Shown: piece after piece, positions 39,357 to 49,279 of the stretch | Position numbering within the stretch: the first letter of the stretch is position 1 | How the letters are laid out: each line of letters opens with the position of its first letter | Origin: an uncultured beta proteobacterium | Lineage (GTDB): Bacteria > Pseudomonadota > Gammaproteobacteria > Burkholderiales > Burkholderiaceae_C | Assembly (NCBI GenBank): GCA_903905735.1 | Contig: CAIVHU010000009.1 | Location: 30,979-94,978, forward strand | DNA: 64,000 nt | Direction: 5' to 3' | Notes under the pieces: model-generated | The model's database searches: none | What the model saw: the letters and a program-made list of their open reading frames with translations, nothing else | Told to the model about the DNA's origin: nothing | Translations under genes and position numbers: made by a program

Positions 39357-39752
39357 ATGAAACCCCTGATCCGCCTCTTTTTCCGAACCCTGCGCATTGT
39401 GCTGGGCCCGTTCATGCTGCTTTTTGAAGTGATCAGCCGCCAAAAACCGGTGGTGCGCCCGCCTGCGCAGCAGGCTCAGGTGGATCAGGACTGCCGCAGT
39501 CTGGTGCTGTACCACTTCAAGACCTGCCCGTTTTGCATCAAGGTGCGCAAGGAAATGCACCACCTGGCGCTCACCGTCGAGAAGCGTGACGCGCAGCACG
39601 ATGCCAAGAACAAGGCCGATCTGATTGCAGGCAGCGGCCGCGACCAAGTGCCATGCCTGAAAGTCACCGATGCCAGCGGCCAGGTGCAGTGGATCAAGGA
39701 TTCAGGGGCCATCATCAGTTACCTGAACCAGCGTTTTGCCGTGCCGGCCTGA
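39357..39752 (+). CDS. Membrane-anchored glutaredoxin-like protein
   Basis: A 131-residue protein. An N-terminal hydrophobic segment (about 8-26) precedes a glutaredoxin fold with active-site CPFC (C57, C60) in LVLYHFKTCPFCIKVRKEMH and the cis-Pro region DQVPCLKV. A GST-N-like end, IKDSGAIISYLNQRF, is present. It probably performs thiol-disulfide exchange at the membrane face. It starts with ATG 39357; the ribosome site is weak. Confidence 0.85.
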   Translation: MKPLIRLFFRTLRIVLGPFMLLFEVISRQKPVVRPPAQQAQVDQDCRSLVLYHFKTCPFCIKVRKEMHHLALTVEKRDAQHDAKNKADLIAGSGRDQVPCLKVTDASGQVQWIKDSGAIISYLNQRFAVPA

Positions 39753-39823
39753 CGCGCCGCACCGCAGTGAACCCCGGCAGGCACAGGTGCAAGTAGTCGC
39801 TTGTGCCGGGCGACAATGGCACC

Positions 39824-40594
39824 ATGCCGCCTGACGTCTGGACCCACTCGCCGCTGTTGGCCAGCGCCGCCTTTGCCGCTGGCGTGCTCAACGCCATTGC
39901 CGGTGGCGGCAGCTTTCTGACGCTACCCGCGCTGGTGTTTGTCGGCATACCGCCGATCATGGCCAATGCCACTAGCGCATTGGCGGTCAGCCCGGGCTAC
40001 CTGGGCAGCACGCTGGGCTTTCGCGATGAATTGCGCGCCGTACCGGTGCGGCGCGTGAAGCGCGAAATGGCCATCGCGGCTGCGGGCGGTATGGCCGGGG
40101 CGCTGCTGCTGCTGGTGACACCGGCCAAGGTGTTCTCTGGCATCGTGCCGTCGCTACTTTTGTTTGCCACCGCGCTGTTTGCAGCCGGGCCGACGCTGGC
40201 ACGCCGGGCGACGGCTGCCTCCAAGTCGGGCAAGGGGCTGGACAAATGGCGCGAGCCCGGTTTGCTGCTGACCTGCATTTACGGCGGCTATTTCAATGGC
40301 GGGCTGGGCATTTTGCTGATGGCGCTGTACGCCGTGACCGGCGAGAGCCGCATCCACACCGCCAACGCATTGAAAAACCTCAATTCGCTGGTGTTGTCGT
40401 GGCTGTCGGTGGCGGCGTTTGTGGTGGCCGGGGCGATTGCCTGGCGTGAGGGCATATTGATGATGGTGGCCGCCACAGTGGGTGGTTTCATGGGCGCACG
40501 CTGGGCCAAAAAGTTGCCGGTTCAGTGGGTGCGGGTTGGTGTTATCGTCACAGGCTTGGTGATGAGCGTGGTGTTTTTCGCTCGTCAACATTGA
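39824..40594 (+). CDS. TauE/SafE family membrane protein (putative sulfite/anion exporter)
   Basis: About 256 residues with seven to eight TM helices. The duplicated family motif shows as AGVLNAIAGGGSFLTLPALVFVGIPPIMANATSA and YGGYFNGGLGILLMALY. Members export sulfite or organosulfonates or move sulfur compounds. The start is uncertain: ATG 39824 or GTG 39803, seven codons earlier; neither has a strong ribosome site. It is 16 bases before the hemerythrin-GGDEF-EAL gene. Confidence 0.85.
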   Translation: MPPDVWTHSPLLASAAFAAGVLNAIAGGGSFLTLPALVFVGIPPIMANATSALAVSPGYLGSTLGFRDELRAVPVRRVKREMAIAAAGGMAGALLLLVTPAKVFSGIVPSLLLFATALFAAGPTLARRATAASKSGKGLDKWREPGLLLTCIYGGYFNGGLGILLMALYAVTGESRIHTANALKNLNSLVLSWLSVAAFVVAGAIAWREGILMMVAATVGGFMGARWAKKLPVQWVRVGVIVTGLVMSVVFFARQH

Positions 40595-40610
40595 TCTGCA
40601 GAGAGCCTTC

Positions 40611-43600
40611 ATGTTTGAAATCTTTCCCTGGAACCCGCATTTGGAAACGGGTATCGCCCTGGTGGATGAACAGCATCACAAGCTGGTGGCGCTGATCAAC
40701 CGTCTGGCCGAGCAGCATGTGCACGGTGCCACACAGGCCGACATGCAGGCCGTCCTGACCGAGCTGGTTGACTACGCTGACTATCATTTTGAGACTGAAG
40801 AAGCTATATGGCAGAAGGGCTTGAGCGGTGATATATGGCTGGACAAGCACCTGCAGGCGCACTGCGAGTTCTTTGACCACGTGGTTGCGCTGCAGCAGGG
40901 CCGGAAGCCGTTTCAGACGGTGCTGGACGACTTGTTTGCTTTCCTCACCCAGTGGCTGGCCTACCATATTCTGGACAACGACAAGCGCATGGCGCTGGCG
41001 CTGGCCGGCGTGAACGAAGGCCTGAGCCTGCCGGCCGCGCACCTGCGCGCCGACGAGCAAATGCGCGGTGCCACCGGCGTGCTGATCCAGTCGGTGCTGA
41101 CCATGTACCAGACCGTGTCGGCGCAGGCGCTGGAACTGATGCATGAAAAGCTGGCGCGCCAGCGTGCCGAGCAGGCCCTGCTCAGCAGCCAGCAGCGCTG
41201 GCAGTTTCTGCTGCACGGTGACACCATGCAAGCGCAGGCTAGCAGCTCACCGCTGGAACAAACCCTGCGCACCATCATTGACAACGTGCCCACCGGCCTC
41301 GTGGTGGCAGACGGGTTGACGCGCCGCTTTGTGTTTGCCAACGCATGGTTTTGCCAGATGCTGGGCTACAGCCAGGATGAACTGATGGACATGAGCCCGA
41401 TGGACATCCACCCGCCCGAGGCGTTGCCACAGGTGGAAGCCGACTTCCAGCGCATGATGACCGGCGAGCAGAAAAGCGCGCTGGCCATCCCGGTGCGCCG
41501 CAAGGACGGCAGCAGCTTCATCGTCAACATTGAACGCGTGCCGGTGGCGCTGGGCGGACAGACCAGCGTGCTGGCCATCTTTACCGACATCACCGAACGC
41601 TACCGGGCTGAAACCGCGCTCAAGGCCAGCGAGTCCCATCTGCACACCCTGGTCGATACCATTCCTGACCTGATCTGGCTCAAGGACACCCACGGCGTGT
41701 ACCTGTCGTGCAACCCGGCGTTCGAGCGCTTTTTTGGCGCTCCAGAGGCGGCCATCGTCGGCAAGACCGACTTCGACTTTGTGCCGCGCGCGCTGGCCGA
41801 GTCGTTTCGGGCCAACGACAGCGCCGCCATGACCGCCGAGCACCCGCTGGTCAACGAAGAATGGATCACCTATGCCGACACCGGCCAGCGCGCGCTGCTG
41901 GAAACCACCAAGGTGCCGATGCGCGATACCGCTGGCCAGCTGCTCGGCGTGCTGGGCATCAGCCACAACGTCACCGGGCAGCGCGCCGCTGCCGAGGCGC
42001 TGGAGACCGAGCGCCTGCGGCTGCAAAACGCCATCGACGCCGCCCAGGCCGGTACCTGGGAATGGGACATCGCGGCCGATGTGATCCGCTTCAGCGCGCG
42101 CGCCGGCACCATCCTCGGCTACCCGACCCTGAAAAACCGGCAAGGGCCCTACGGCTTGTACATCTCGTGGATTCACCCGGACGACCAACCGCGTCAGCAG
42201 CGGCTGATGGCGCAGCACCTCAGCGGCGAGTTGCCCAGCTTTGAGCTGGAGCTGCGCATGCGCCACCTCGACGGCCACTGGGTCTGGTGCCGCACGCTGG
42301 GCCGGGTGATGCAGCGCGATGCCAGCGGCAAGCCGCTGCTGGTCTCGGGCATCATGATCGACATCAGCGAGCAGCGGGCACACCGCGAGCAGATCGACTA
42401 CATCACCCACCACGACGCGCTCACCGGCCTGCCCAACCGCAAGCTGTTTGTCGGCCTGCTGGCGCGCGCCATGGCCGAGCTGCCCGCGCAGCAGCATCTG
42501 GCGGTGGCCTATCTGGATCTGGATAACTTTGCCGCCATCAACCTGGGGCAGGGGGTGGAGGTGGGCAACCGGCTGATTCTGGAGGTCAGCCGCCAACTGG
42601 CTGCGACCATGACCGGCCACCAGATGCTGGCGCACATTGGTGGTGATGAATTTGCGGTGATGTTCAGCCAGCTCGACGACCCGGTGGGCTATCTGGCCCC
42701 GGTGGAGCAACTGCTCAAGGTGGTGGCGCGGCCGCTGCAGTTGCCCACCTTGACCTTGTCGGTCACCGCCAGCGTGGGTGTGGCGCTGTTTGCCCCGAGT
42801 GACAAGGTGGACGCCGAACAGCTGCTGCGCCAGGCCGACCAGGCCATGTACCTGGCCAAACAGGCGGGCAAAAACCGCCATCACGCGTTTGACCCGGTCA
42901 AGGACGAGGTCACCCGCGAGCGCCTGACACGCATTGACGAGGTGCACCGCGCACTGCAAAACAACGAGCTGCTGCTGTATTACCAGCCCAAGGTGCGCCT
43001 GAGCACCGGCGAAGTGATCGGCTTTGAGGCGCTGATCCGCTGGCAACATCCGCAGCGCGGCCTGCTGCTGCCACGTGAATTCATCGGCCTGCTCGAGCAG
43101 CACCCGATGGCCATCACGCTGGGCAATTGGGTGATTGACACCGCGCTGGCGCAACTGGCGCAGTGGCAAACCCAGGGGCTGGAGACCAGTGTCAGCGTCA
43201 ACATCGACGCAATGCAGTTGCTTGACCCCGACTTTGCTGACCGGCTGCAGGCGCAAATGCGCCGCCAGCCCGGTGTGCAGCCGCGACAACTGGAGCTGGA
43301 GATTCTGGAAACTGGCGCGTTGGGCAACATGGCGCATGTGTCGGCGCTGATCGCCCAACTGCAAAGCGCCGGGCTGCCCTGCGCGCTGGACGACTTTGGC
43401 ACCGGCTACTCGTCGCTGACCTTCCTGAAACAGCTCGCCGCCCACACCCTGAAAATTGACCAGAGCTTTGTGCGCGGCATGCTCGACGATGCCGAAAATG
43501 CCACCATCGTCAACAGCGTGCTCGGTCTGGCGCGCAACTTTGACCGCGTGGCGCTAGCCGAGGGCGTGGAAACCGAAGCCCACGGCTGCGCGCTGATCGA

Positions 43601-44105
43601 GTTCGGCTGTGATTTGGGTCAGGGTTACGCCATTGCCCGACCCATGCCGGCGGCCAACGTGCCGCAGTGGCTGAGCCAATGGCGCGTGCCCGCCAGCTGG
43701 ATCAACAGCCAGACCGTGGGCCCGCGCGGCATACCGGTGCTGCTGGCCGAGGTGGAACACCGCGCCTGGTTCCGGCAGGTGCAGGCATTTGCCCTGCAGC
43801 AAACCATCCTGATGCCAGCCAACGACAGCCTGGCCTGCCGCTTTGGCCACTGGCTGAACAAGCCCGGCACTCGCATGCGCCTGCAGCACCTGAGCGGCTT
43901 TGCCCGCCTGGAAGCCTTGCACCAGGCGCTGCATGATCGCACCGGCGAGCTGCTGGGCAAGCTGGCAGCGCACCACGCCGAAGCGGTGACAAACGAGCTG
44001 GCCAGCCTGACCACCCTGAGCCAGAACATGCTCGCCGAGCTGCGCCATCTGCGCAGCGTGCAGTCCGACACTGAAGGCGTGAACTCCGCCTTTGCCGACC
44101 TGTAG
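40611..44105 (+). CDS. Hemerythrin-PAS(3)-GGDEF-EAL-CZB multidomain signalling protein
   Basis: 1164 residues, no membrane helices. Hemerythrin domain about 1-130 (VDEQHHKLV, YHFETEE, H...AHCEFFDH). PAS domains about 215-335, 340-455, 470-595. GGDEF about 600-770 (GGDEF at 677-681), but the substrate-binding run reads DLDNFAAINLGQGVEVGN, with the usual GD Asp replaced by Asn, so cyclase activity is doubtful. EAL about 780-1030 (EAL at 806-808, DDFGTGYSS and KIDQSF kept), so it is probably a phosphodiesterase. C-terminal zinc-binding CZB domain about 1045-1135 (EVEHRAWF, CRFGHWL, LEALHQALH). It would link O2/iron state and zinc or hypochlorous-acid sensing to c-di-GMP breakdown. Confidence 0.85.
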   Translation: MFEIFPWNPHLETGIALVDEQHHKLVALINRLAEQHVHGATQADMQAVLTELVDYADYHFETEEAIWQKGLSGDIWLDKHLQAHCEFFDHVVALQQGRKPFQTVLDDLFAFLTQWLAYHILDNDKRMALALAGVNEGLSLPAAHLRADEQMRGATGVLIQSVLTMYQTVSAQALELMHEKLARQRAEQALLSSQQRWQFLLHGDTMQAQASSSPLEQTLRTIIDNVPTGLVVADGLTRRFVFANAWFCQMLGYSQDELMDMSPMDIHPPEALPQVEADFQRMMTGEQKSALAIPVRRKDGSSFIVNIERVPVALGGQTSVLAIFTDITERYRAETALKASESHLHTLVDTIPDLIWLKDTHGVYLSCNPAFERFFGAPEAAIVGKTDFDFVPRALAESFRANDSAAMTAEHPLVNEEWITYADTGQRALLETTKVPMRDTAGQLLGVLGISHNVTGQRAAAEALETERLRLQNAIDAAQAGTWEWDIAADVIRFSARAGTILGYPTLKNRQGPYGLYISWIHPDDQPRQQRLMAQHLSGELPSFELELRMRHLDGHWVWCRTLGRVMQRDASGKPLLVSGIMIDISEQRAHREQIDYITHHDALTGLPNRKLFVGLLARAMAELPAQQHLAVAYLDLDNFAAINLGQGVEVGNRLILEVSRQLAATMTGHQMLAHIGGDEFAVMFSQLDDPVGYLAPVEQLLKVVARPLQLPTLTLSVTASVGVALFAPSDKVDAEQLLRQADQAMYLAKQAGKNRHHAFDPVKDEVTRERLTRIDEVHRALQNNELLLYYQPKVRLSTGEVIGFEALIRWQHPQRGLLLPREFIGLLEQHPMAITLGNWVIDTALAQLAQWQTQGLETSVSVNIDAMQLLDPDFADRLQAQMRRQPGVQPRQLELEILETGALGNMAHVSALIAQLQSAGLPCALDDFGTGYSSLTFLKQLAAHTLKIDQSFVRGMLDDAENATIVNSVLGLARNFDRVALAEGVETEAHGCALIEFGCDLGQGYAIARPMPAANVPQWLSQWRVPASWINSQTVGPRGIPVLLAEVEHRAWFRQVQAFALQQTILMPANDSLACRFGHWLNKPGTRMRLQHLSGFARLEALHQALHDRTGELLGKLAAHHAEAVTNELASLTTLSQNMLAELRHLRSVQSDTEGVNSAFADL

Positions 44106-44130
44106 GCCAGATTCAGCCACGCCTGCCGCC

Positions 44131-44394
44131 ATGGCCAAAAAGTTCCCCGTCGCCCCAAGCAACCCCGAGCGCATCTGCTGGGGCTGCGATGCCTATTGCT
44201 AGGCCAACGACATGCGCTGCGGCAACGGCTCCGACCGCACGCCGCACCCGGCGGAGCTGTTCGGCGACGATTGGGATACCTGGGGGCTCGATGATGTGGT
44301 GGCGGCAGAAGAGGATGTCAACGCCGCAGCCAGCGCACCCAATACGGCGGCGGCCGGGAAAACCACCGCGCCATCCAAGCCACCTGCGGCTTGA
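44131..44394 (+). pseudogene. DUF3079 gene interrupted by an in-frame amber stop
   Basis: Reading from ATG 44131 gives a DUF3079-like start (KKFPVAPSNPERICWGCDAYC), then TAG at 44200-44202, then in the same frame ANDMRCGNGSDRTPHPAELFGDDWDTWGLDD and an Ala/Pro tail to TGA 44392-44394. Both halves match the DUF3079 family, whose cysteines (CWGC, YC, C) suggest metal binding. One substitution would restore the gene. A restart at ATG 44212 would lack the first three Cys. The last 25 residues are non-conserved. Confidence 0.75.
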
Positions 44395-44439
44395 TCTGCG
44401 GCCTGACCAGCCGCTCGATCCGCGCTAAATCACTACACT

Positions 44440-44494
44440 AAAAATAGCTGTCAGCCCTTATATTTAAAGGGCTGTAGGCCAATTTAGCTTATAA
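44440..44494 (+). repeat. Dispersed palindromic repeat, copy R9
   Basis: Plus orientation and near consensus: AAAATAGCTGTCAGCCCTTA, TATT, TAAAGGGCTGTAGGCCAATT. It sits between the DUF3079 pseudogene and the convergent mtnA. Confidence 0.85.
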
Positions 44495-44508
44495 CCTGCC
44501 CCGCGCGG

Positions 44509-45603
44509 TCAGACCACAGGCGTGCCAAACAACGCGGCAATCGCCTCTGCATTGGCGGCACACAAACCACGCTCGGTGATCAGGGCGGTGACCAGCCGCG
44601 CCGGGGTCACATCAAACCCGGGGTTCGTGTGGGTCGGCGTGGTGGCGGGGCACACCCGCACGGTGGTGACATAGCCATCCGCATGAAAACCGCTCATGTG
44701 CGAAATTTCCTCGCCGTCGCGGTCTTCGATCGGGATCTCTCTCACGCCGTCCCGCACAGTCAGGTCCAGCGTGGGCGAGGGCATGGCCACGTAAAACGGC
44801 ACGCCGTTGTCAAACGCCGCCAGCGCCTTCAGGTAGGTGCCGATCTTGTTGCACACGTCGCCCTGCGCGGTGACGCGGTCGGTGCCAACGATGCACAAAT
44901 CCACCTGGCCGTGTTGCATCAGGTGGCCACCGGCGTTGTCCACAATCAGCGTGTGCGGCACGCCGTGCTGGCCCAGCTCCCAGGCGGTGAGCGACGCGCC
45001 CTGGTTGCGCGGGCGGGTTTCATCCACCCACACATGCACGTCGATGCCTGCGTTGTGGGCCTGGTAAATGGCCGAGGTGGCGGTGCCCCAATCGACCGTG
45101 GCCAGCCAGCCCGCGTTGCAGTGGGTGAGGATGTGGATGCGCTGGCCCGGCTTTTGGCGCGCCAGTTCGCGGATCAGTTCCAGCCCGTGCTGACCCAGCT
45201 GGTGGTTGATGGCCACGTCCTCGTCGGCCATGTGGGCGGCCAGCGCAAAAGCAGCGTCCACCCGCTCTTGCGGCGATCGCGGCAGCAGGTCATTCACCAT
45301 ACGCGCCAGGCCCCACTTCAGGTTCACCGCCGTGGGACGGGTAGCGAGCAGGGTGCGCTGCGCGTCCAACAAGGCGGCATCGGTGGGGTCGTGCTGCATC
45401 GCCACGGCCAAGCCGTAGGCAGCCACCACGCCAATCAGCGGCGCGCCGCGAATCCACATCTCGCGAATGGCGCGCTCAAAGGTCGCCACATCGGGCAACG
45501 TGGCGGTTTTGAGCTCATGCGGCAAAAAGCGCTGGTCTATGACCTCGACCAGACCGTCCGCATTGAGCCAGACGGTGCGCCAGGGAGTACCTTGAATTTT
45601 CAT
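44509..45603 (-). CDS. mtnA: S-methyl-5-thioribose-1-phosphate isomerase
   Basis: A 364-residue eIF2B-like isomerase that converts methylthioribose-1-phosphate to methylthioribulose-1-phosphate; it also isomerises 5-deoxyribose-1-phosphate. Seen: [34 protein letters not shown] (catalytic Cys), [39 protein letters not shown] (catalytic Asp) and [14 protein letters not shown] 45603 overlaps the mtnK stop by four bases (ATGA), so the pair is coupled. A start at 45621 would place the ribosome site against the ATG and is less likely. Confidence 0.95.
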   Translation of the reverse strand: MKIQGTPWRTVWLNADGLVEVIDQRFLPHELKTATLPDVATFERAIREMWIRGAPLIGVVAAYGLAVAMQHDPTDAALLDAQRTLLATRPTAVNLKWGLARMVNDLLPRSPQERVDAAFALAAHMADEDVAINHQLGQHGLELIRELARQKPGQRIHILTHCNAGWLATVDWGTATSAIYQAHNAGIDVHVWVDETRPRNQGASLTAWELGQHGVPHTLIVDNAGGHLMQHGQVDLCIVGTDRVTAQGDVCNKIGTYLKALAAFDNGVPFYVAMPSPTLDLTVRDGVREIPIEDRDGEEISHMSGFHADGYVTTVRVCPATTPTHTNPGFDVTPARLVTALITERGLCAANAEAIAALFGTPVV

Positions 45604-46856
45604 AAGGTGAGTGTCCTGCATTCCTCGGCTAGGTCGATCACCTCGCTGATGAATTGAAAGTCGTCACGGCCCAGCAGCAGGGCTTCGGCCAGGCGCAGCG
45701 TGCGCACTTCAATCAACGCGCGGGCGGTTTCATAGGGAATCGCGGCAATTTCGGCCACCTTGGCCAGTCCGACCATGCGGCGGATCATCTCGCAACCTGC
45801 AAAACCCAGCGCATCGCTGAACATGTGCCGGACAAACGCCTCACGGAACAGGCTCTGACTCTCCTCGTCCCGAGCGTTGCCCATAAAGCTGGAACCAGCA
45901 TGAGCATCGTGCGCCACCCACAGCGCAATGAATTTCTTGGCAAAACCGTTCCAGACGCTGGCCACTTGCTCCAGCAACCACGCCTGAATAGGCGCAGGAT
46001 TCTGACCAGCCTGCGTGCGGTGCCATTCTTGCGACAGGTAGGCGGTCAACAGGTTGGCCAGCAGCAGGCCCACATCGAAACCCATCGGGCCGTAGTAGGC
46101 AAATTCGGGGTCGATCACGTAGGTGTCTGTCTGGTTCACCATCACCGAGCCGGTGTGCAGATCGCCATGCAGCAGGCTCTCAGCCTGGTTCATGAACGCC
46201 CACTTCATCTGCGCCGCCGCCAGACGCACGCTCGGCTGGTGCAGACGCTCGACGGCTGCACGCGGCAGCGCCAGGCTATAGACGTTGGTCGGGTGGTCTT
46301 CAAACGGGTAGGTCAGCACCAGGTCTTCGGTGATCTTGCACAGCTCGGTGTTGGTGGCATCGGCCACGGCCTGCTTTTTGGCGGCGGCGCTCAGGTACAG
46401 GTCCGAGCCGTGAAACAAGGTCTGTGCCATGTAGGTGGACAAATGCTCAGCCAGATTCGGGTAGGTGATGCCCTCGATCAGTCCGCGGCGCAGGATGATG
46501 TGCTCGCGCAGGTGCTGCATGGCGATCAGCGACTGGGCGCTGTCGGCGTGAAACATTTCGGGCACATGCTGCGGGCAGCGCGCACCAAACTGCTGCAGCG
46601 CATTGGCCTCACGGTCCGAACGGTGCCGCGTGAGCGGCCAGCCCTCACCCACCAGCCTCAGATACGGCAGCGCCTGCTTGACCACCACACTGCGCGCGGG
46701 CTGGCTGCGGCTGGTCACAAAATACACCAGGTTCAGGTTGCCGTCGCCCACCTCCACAATGTCGAGCGCGTCCATGTCGCCCAGCAGCGAGAGCAGCTCA
46801 GGCACCTGGCGCAGGTAGTTGGCCAGGGTATCGGGGGTCAAGGCTTGGTAGGTCAT
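45600..46856 (-). CDS. mtnK: S-methyl-5-thioribose kinase
   Basis: A 418-residue aminoglycoside-phosphotransferase-fold kinase that phosphorylates methylthioribose (and 5-deoxyribose) at C1. Motifs: [12 protein letters not shown] (nucleotide loop), [13 protein letters not shown] (catalytic loop), [17 protein letters not shown] (metal). It precedes mtnA on the minus strand. Upstream, over 275 bases holding a repeat and a structured RNA element, lies an aldolase-dehydrogenase fusion in the same direction. No mtnB, C, D or E is visible in the window. Confidence 0.94.
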   Translation of the reverse strand: MTYQALTPDTLANYLRQVPELLSLLGDMDALDIVEVGDGNLNLVYFVTSRSQPARSVVVKQALPYLRLVGEGWPLTRHRSDREANALQQFGARCPQHVPEMFHADSAQSLIAMQHLREHIILRRGLIEGITYPNLAEHLSTYMAQTLFHGSDLYLSAAAKKQAVADATNTELCKITEDLVLTYPFEDHPTNVYSLALPRAAVERLHQPSVRLAAAQMKWAFMNQAESLLHGDLHTGSVMVNQTDTYVIDPEFAYYGPMGFDVGLLLANLLTAYLSQEWHRTQAGQNPAPIQAWLLEQVASVWNGFAKKFIALWVAHDAHAGSSFMGNARDEESQSLFREAFVRHMFSDALGFAGCEMIRRMVGLAKVAEIAAIPYETARALIEVRTLRLAEALLLGRDDFQFISEVIDLAEECRTLTL

Positions 46857-46879
46857 GGTGATGAATTTTCAAACATAAA

Positions 46880-46930
46880 TCAATAGCGATTGGCCCTTAT
46901 AAATAAAGGGCTAGAGGCACTTTTTATACT
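46880..46930 (+). repeat. Dispersed palindromic repeat, copy R10
   Basis: Plus orientation: CAATAGCGATTGGCCCTTAT, AA, ATAAAGGGCTAGAGGCAC. It lies just upstream of mtnK. Confidence 0.8.
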
Positions 46931-46982
46931 AAATAAATCTCAAGCGACGCCTCAAACAATGGAGTGAGTCTGCGGGCGGCGA

Positions 46983-47086
46983 GCGGTGTGCGTTGGGTGT
47001 CTGGCGTAGCGAAATCAAGGAGGAGGCTTGGGGCAGTGCCCCAAGCCGGGGGACATTCGCGGAGTCAGACACCCAATGCGCGCTGC
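46983..47086 (+). ncRNA. Long-stem structured RNA with AAGGAGGAGG core, copy 1
   Basis: Arms 46983-47003 and 47066-47086 pair over all 21 positions; four pairs are G-U as plus-strand RNA, which would be A-C clashes on the minus strand, so the plus strand is the transcript. Inside are TCAAGGAGGAGG, a perfect hairpin GGCTTGGGGCA/GCCCCAAGCC, and CCGGGGGACAT. Copy 2 at 56621 shares the core but has different arms. It resembles a betaproteobacterial RNA family described as toxic small RNAs; I recall this from Rfam and could not check it. Confidence 0.65.
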
Positions 47087-47130
47087 GGGTAAAGGCTAAA
47101 CAAGCGGGCATGACAAATGCGTGTTCAACG

Positions 47131-49242
47131 TCAGCGCAGCATGGCCGCCACATTGCCGCCATCAACGGTCAGCACATTGCCGGTGGTTTTAGGCAACTGC
47201 GCCGACACCACAAACGCCTGCGCCACATCCTGCGCGGTGACTTCCTGGCCCAGCAAATTGCCGCCCATGTAATCCGCCTCACTCAAGCCCCGCGCCTTGG
47301 CACGCCGTGCAATGGTCTCGTCGTTGAGCAGGCCCGAACGGATGCGGTCGGCATTCACGGCGTTGACACGGATGCCGTCCTTGCCATGCTCCAGCGCATA
47401 TTGGCGCATCAGCGCTAGCAGCGCCGCCTTGGAGGTGCCATAGGCACCAAAGTCCGGCCCCGGGTTGATGGCCTGTTTGGACACGTTGAACAGCAACACG
47501 CCGCCCAGACGCTGCTGCTTCATGATGGCCACAGCGGTCTTTGCCACCGTCTGGTGGCCGAAAAAATTCACTTCAAAACTTTGGCGCAAGACCTCATCGG
47601 GCAGGTTCAACATGCCACCCGCCAGCGCGATACCGGCGTTGGAGACAACGATATCCACCCCACCAAAACGCTGCAACACCGCTGCAAAGGCACGTTGTAC
47701 TGACCCGGCATCGGTCACATCACACAGCAAGCCCAGCACCTGGCGGCCGATGCTGCTGGCCACCGCCTGCGCCGCATCCGCATCCAGATCCAGAATGGCC
47801 AGCTCGGCCCCCTGCGCGGCAAAGGCACGCGCGGTGGCGGCACCAATGCCGCTGCCTGCGCCAGTCACCACCACCACCCGACCCGCCAGCGGCTTAGCGC
47901 TGCTCTTGCCCAGCTTGGCCTGCTCCAGCGACCAGTATTCCATGTCGAATTCGTGTTCCTCGCTCACCGGCTCATAGGTGCCGCAGGCATCCGAATCGGT
48001 GACGACTTCCATCCAAGAGGCCATCACGTCGGCGTTGATCGCCGCCTCCGCCGCAGTTTTGCCCACGCCGACCATCCCCACGCCTGGCAGAACGATGACG
48101 CGCGGCAGCGGGTCGAGCATTTTTTTGATGCCACCCACGCGGGCGTTGTTTCGTTCGAAATAGGCCTGGTAACGGGCCACAAAGTCCGACAAGCGTGCCT
48201 GCATGTCGGTCACCCAGCCGTCTAGCTGACCTACTGGCGGCACCGCCAGAACCACCGGGCGGCCTTTCATGCGGATCACATGGTCAGGCGTGGCCACACC
48301 GCGCTGGGCCACCTCGGTCTGGCCGATGCCGTTGGCAAAGTCCAGCGCCTGGGTATCAGAGCGCAAACTCAGCAGCCAGTGGCGCGGGCTGCCAGCCGGG
48401 GCGATGTCGGCCAAGGCGGCGCGTAAATAAGGTGCCACATCGGCCATGCTGGCCGTCGCCACGCGATTGTTTTTGCCTGATGCACTCGCGACATGGCTAC
48501 CCACAGATGCAGCATCCGCTGGCGCTGGAGATGCCAAACCACGGCTGGCTTTGCGCCCCGCGATGAAATCTTCCGCTCGCGTCACAAAATCAATCATGCG
48601 CTCATACGACTGTTTGGCCGTGTCACCAAAGCTGAACAGGCCATGTTTGCCCAGCAGCAGACCCTGCGCTTGCGGGTGCGCCTCGACCGCGCGCGCCACC
48701 ACCTGCGCCAGCTCAAAACCCGGCATGACATACGGAATCCACACCACCTGCTCACCATAAATCTGGCGGCACAGCGCCTCGCCATCGGGCTGGTCAGCGA
48801 TCACGATGGCCGCCAGCGCGTGGGTGTGGTCGATGAAAGTATGCGGCACATAGGCGTGCAGCAGCGCCTCTACCGATGGCGTGGGCGCGGTGTTGTCGAG
48901 CAGGTTGGTGCGCAGCGCGTTGACCATGCCCTCGTCAGACAGGCGATCAAGCTGGCGCAGTCGGTACAGACTGTCCATGCGCACCGCCGGGTGGCCGGCG
49001 GGCTCGATGGTGGCCAGATCCCAGCCGCTGCCCTTGACGCACAGCACCCGCACGGCATCGCCCAGCACGTCGGTCATGGTGAGTTTGACCGAGGTGTTGC
49101 CCCCACCATGCAGCACCAGCTTGGGGTTGGCACCGAGCAAGCGCGCCGAGTATGTGCGCAGCGCCAGGGCTTCGGGCACGTTCTGGGCGGCGTAGCGGGC
49201 GACACAAGCCGCAGCGTCTTGATCACTCCACAAACTTTTCAT
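47131..49242 (-). CDS. Bifunctional class II aldolase / short-chain dehydrogenase
   Basis: 703 residues, two domains. Residues about 1-430: class II (FucA/RhaD-like) aldolase with LVLHGGGNTSVK, VKGSGWDL, FIDHTHALAAI (metal His) and GLLLGKHGLFSFG. Residues about 440-703: SDR dehydrogenase with VVVTGAGSGIGAATA and the catalytic YGTSK. Usual annotation is rhamnulose-1-phosphate aldolase/lactaldehyde dehydrogenase. No rhamnose isomerase, kinase or transporter is nearby; instead mtnK and mtnA follow on the same strand. It could cleave 5-deoxyribulose- or methylthioribulose-1-phosphate to DHAP plus an aldehyde that the SDR domain handles (inference). The start ATG 49242 is preferred over TTG 49254. 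Confidence 0.85.
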   Translation of the reverse strand: MKSLWSDQDAAACVARYAAQNVPEALALRTYSARLLGANPKLVLHGGGNTSVKLTMTDVLGDAVRVLCVKGSGWDLATIEPAGHPAVRMDSLYRLRQLDRLSDEGMVNALRTNLLDNTAPTPSVEALLHAYVPHTFIDHTHALAAIVIADQPDGEALCRQIYGEQVVWIPYVMPGFELAQVVARAVEAHPQAQGLLLGKHGLFSFGDTAKQSYERMIDFVTRAEDFIAGRKASRGLASPAPADAASVGSHVASASGKNNRVATASMADVAPYLRAALADIAPAGSPRHWLLSLRSDTQALDFANGIGQTEVAQRGVATPDHVIRMKGRPVVLAVPPVGQLDGWVTDMQARLSDFVARYQAYFERNNARVGGIKKMLDPLPRVIVLPGVGMVGVGKTAAEAAINADVMASWMEVVTDSDACGTYEPVSEEHEFDMEYWSLEQAKLGKSSAKPLAGRVVVVTGAGSGIGAATARAFAAQGAELAILDLDADAAQAVASSIGRQVLGLLCDVTDAGSVQRAFAAVLQRFGGVDIVVSNAGIALAGGMLNLPDEVLRQSFEVNFFGHQTVAKTAVAIMKQQRLGGVLLFNVSKQAINPGPDFGAYGTSKAALLALMRQYALEHGKDGIRVNAVNADRIRSGLLNDETIARRAKARGLSEADYMGGNLLGQEVTAQDVAQAFVVSAQLPKTTGNVLTVDGGNVAAMLR

Positions 49243-49279
49243 ACGCGCTTTCAAAAGGAAGTAACATAAGTTTTAAAAA

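Noticed and set aside
40796..40840. GAAGCTATATGGCAGAAGGGC in the hemerythrin domain resembles the dispersed repeat
   Set aside because: The residues fit a hemerythrin loop and only a short part matches; no second half of the consensus.
44200..44202. Recoding of TAG (for example pyrrolysine)
   Set aside because: No recoding machinery or context expected in this lineage; a nonsense mutation is simpler.
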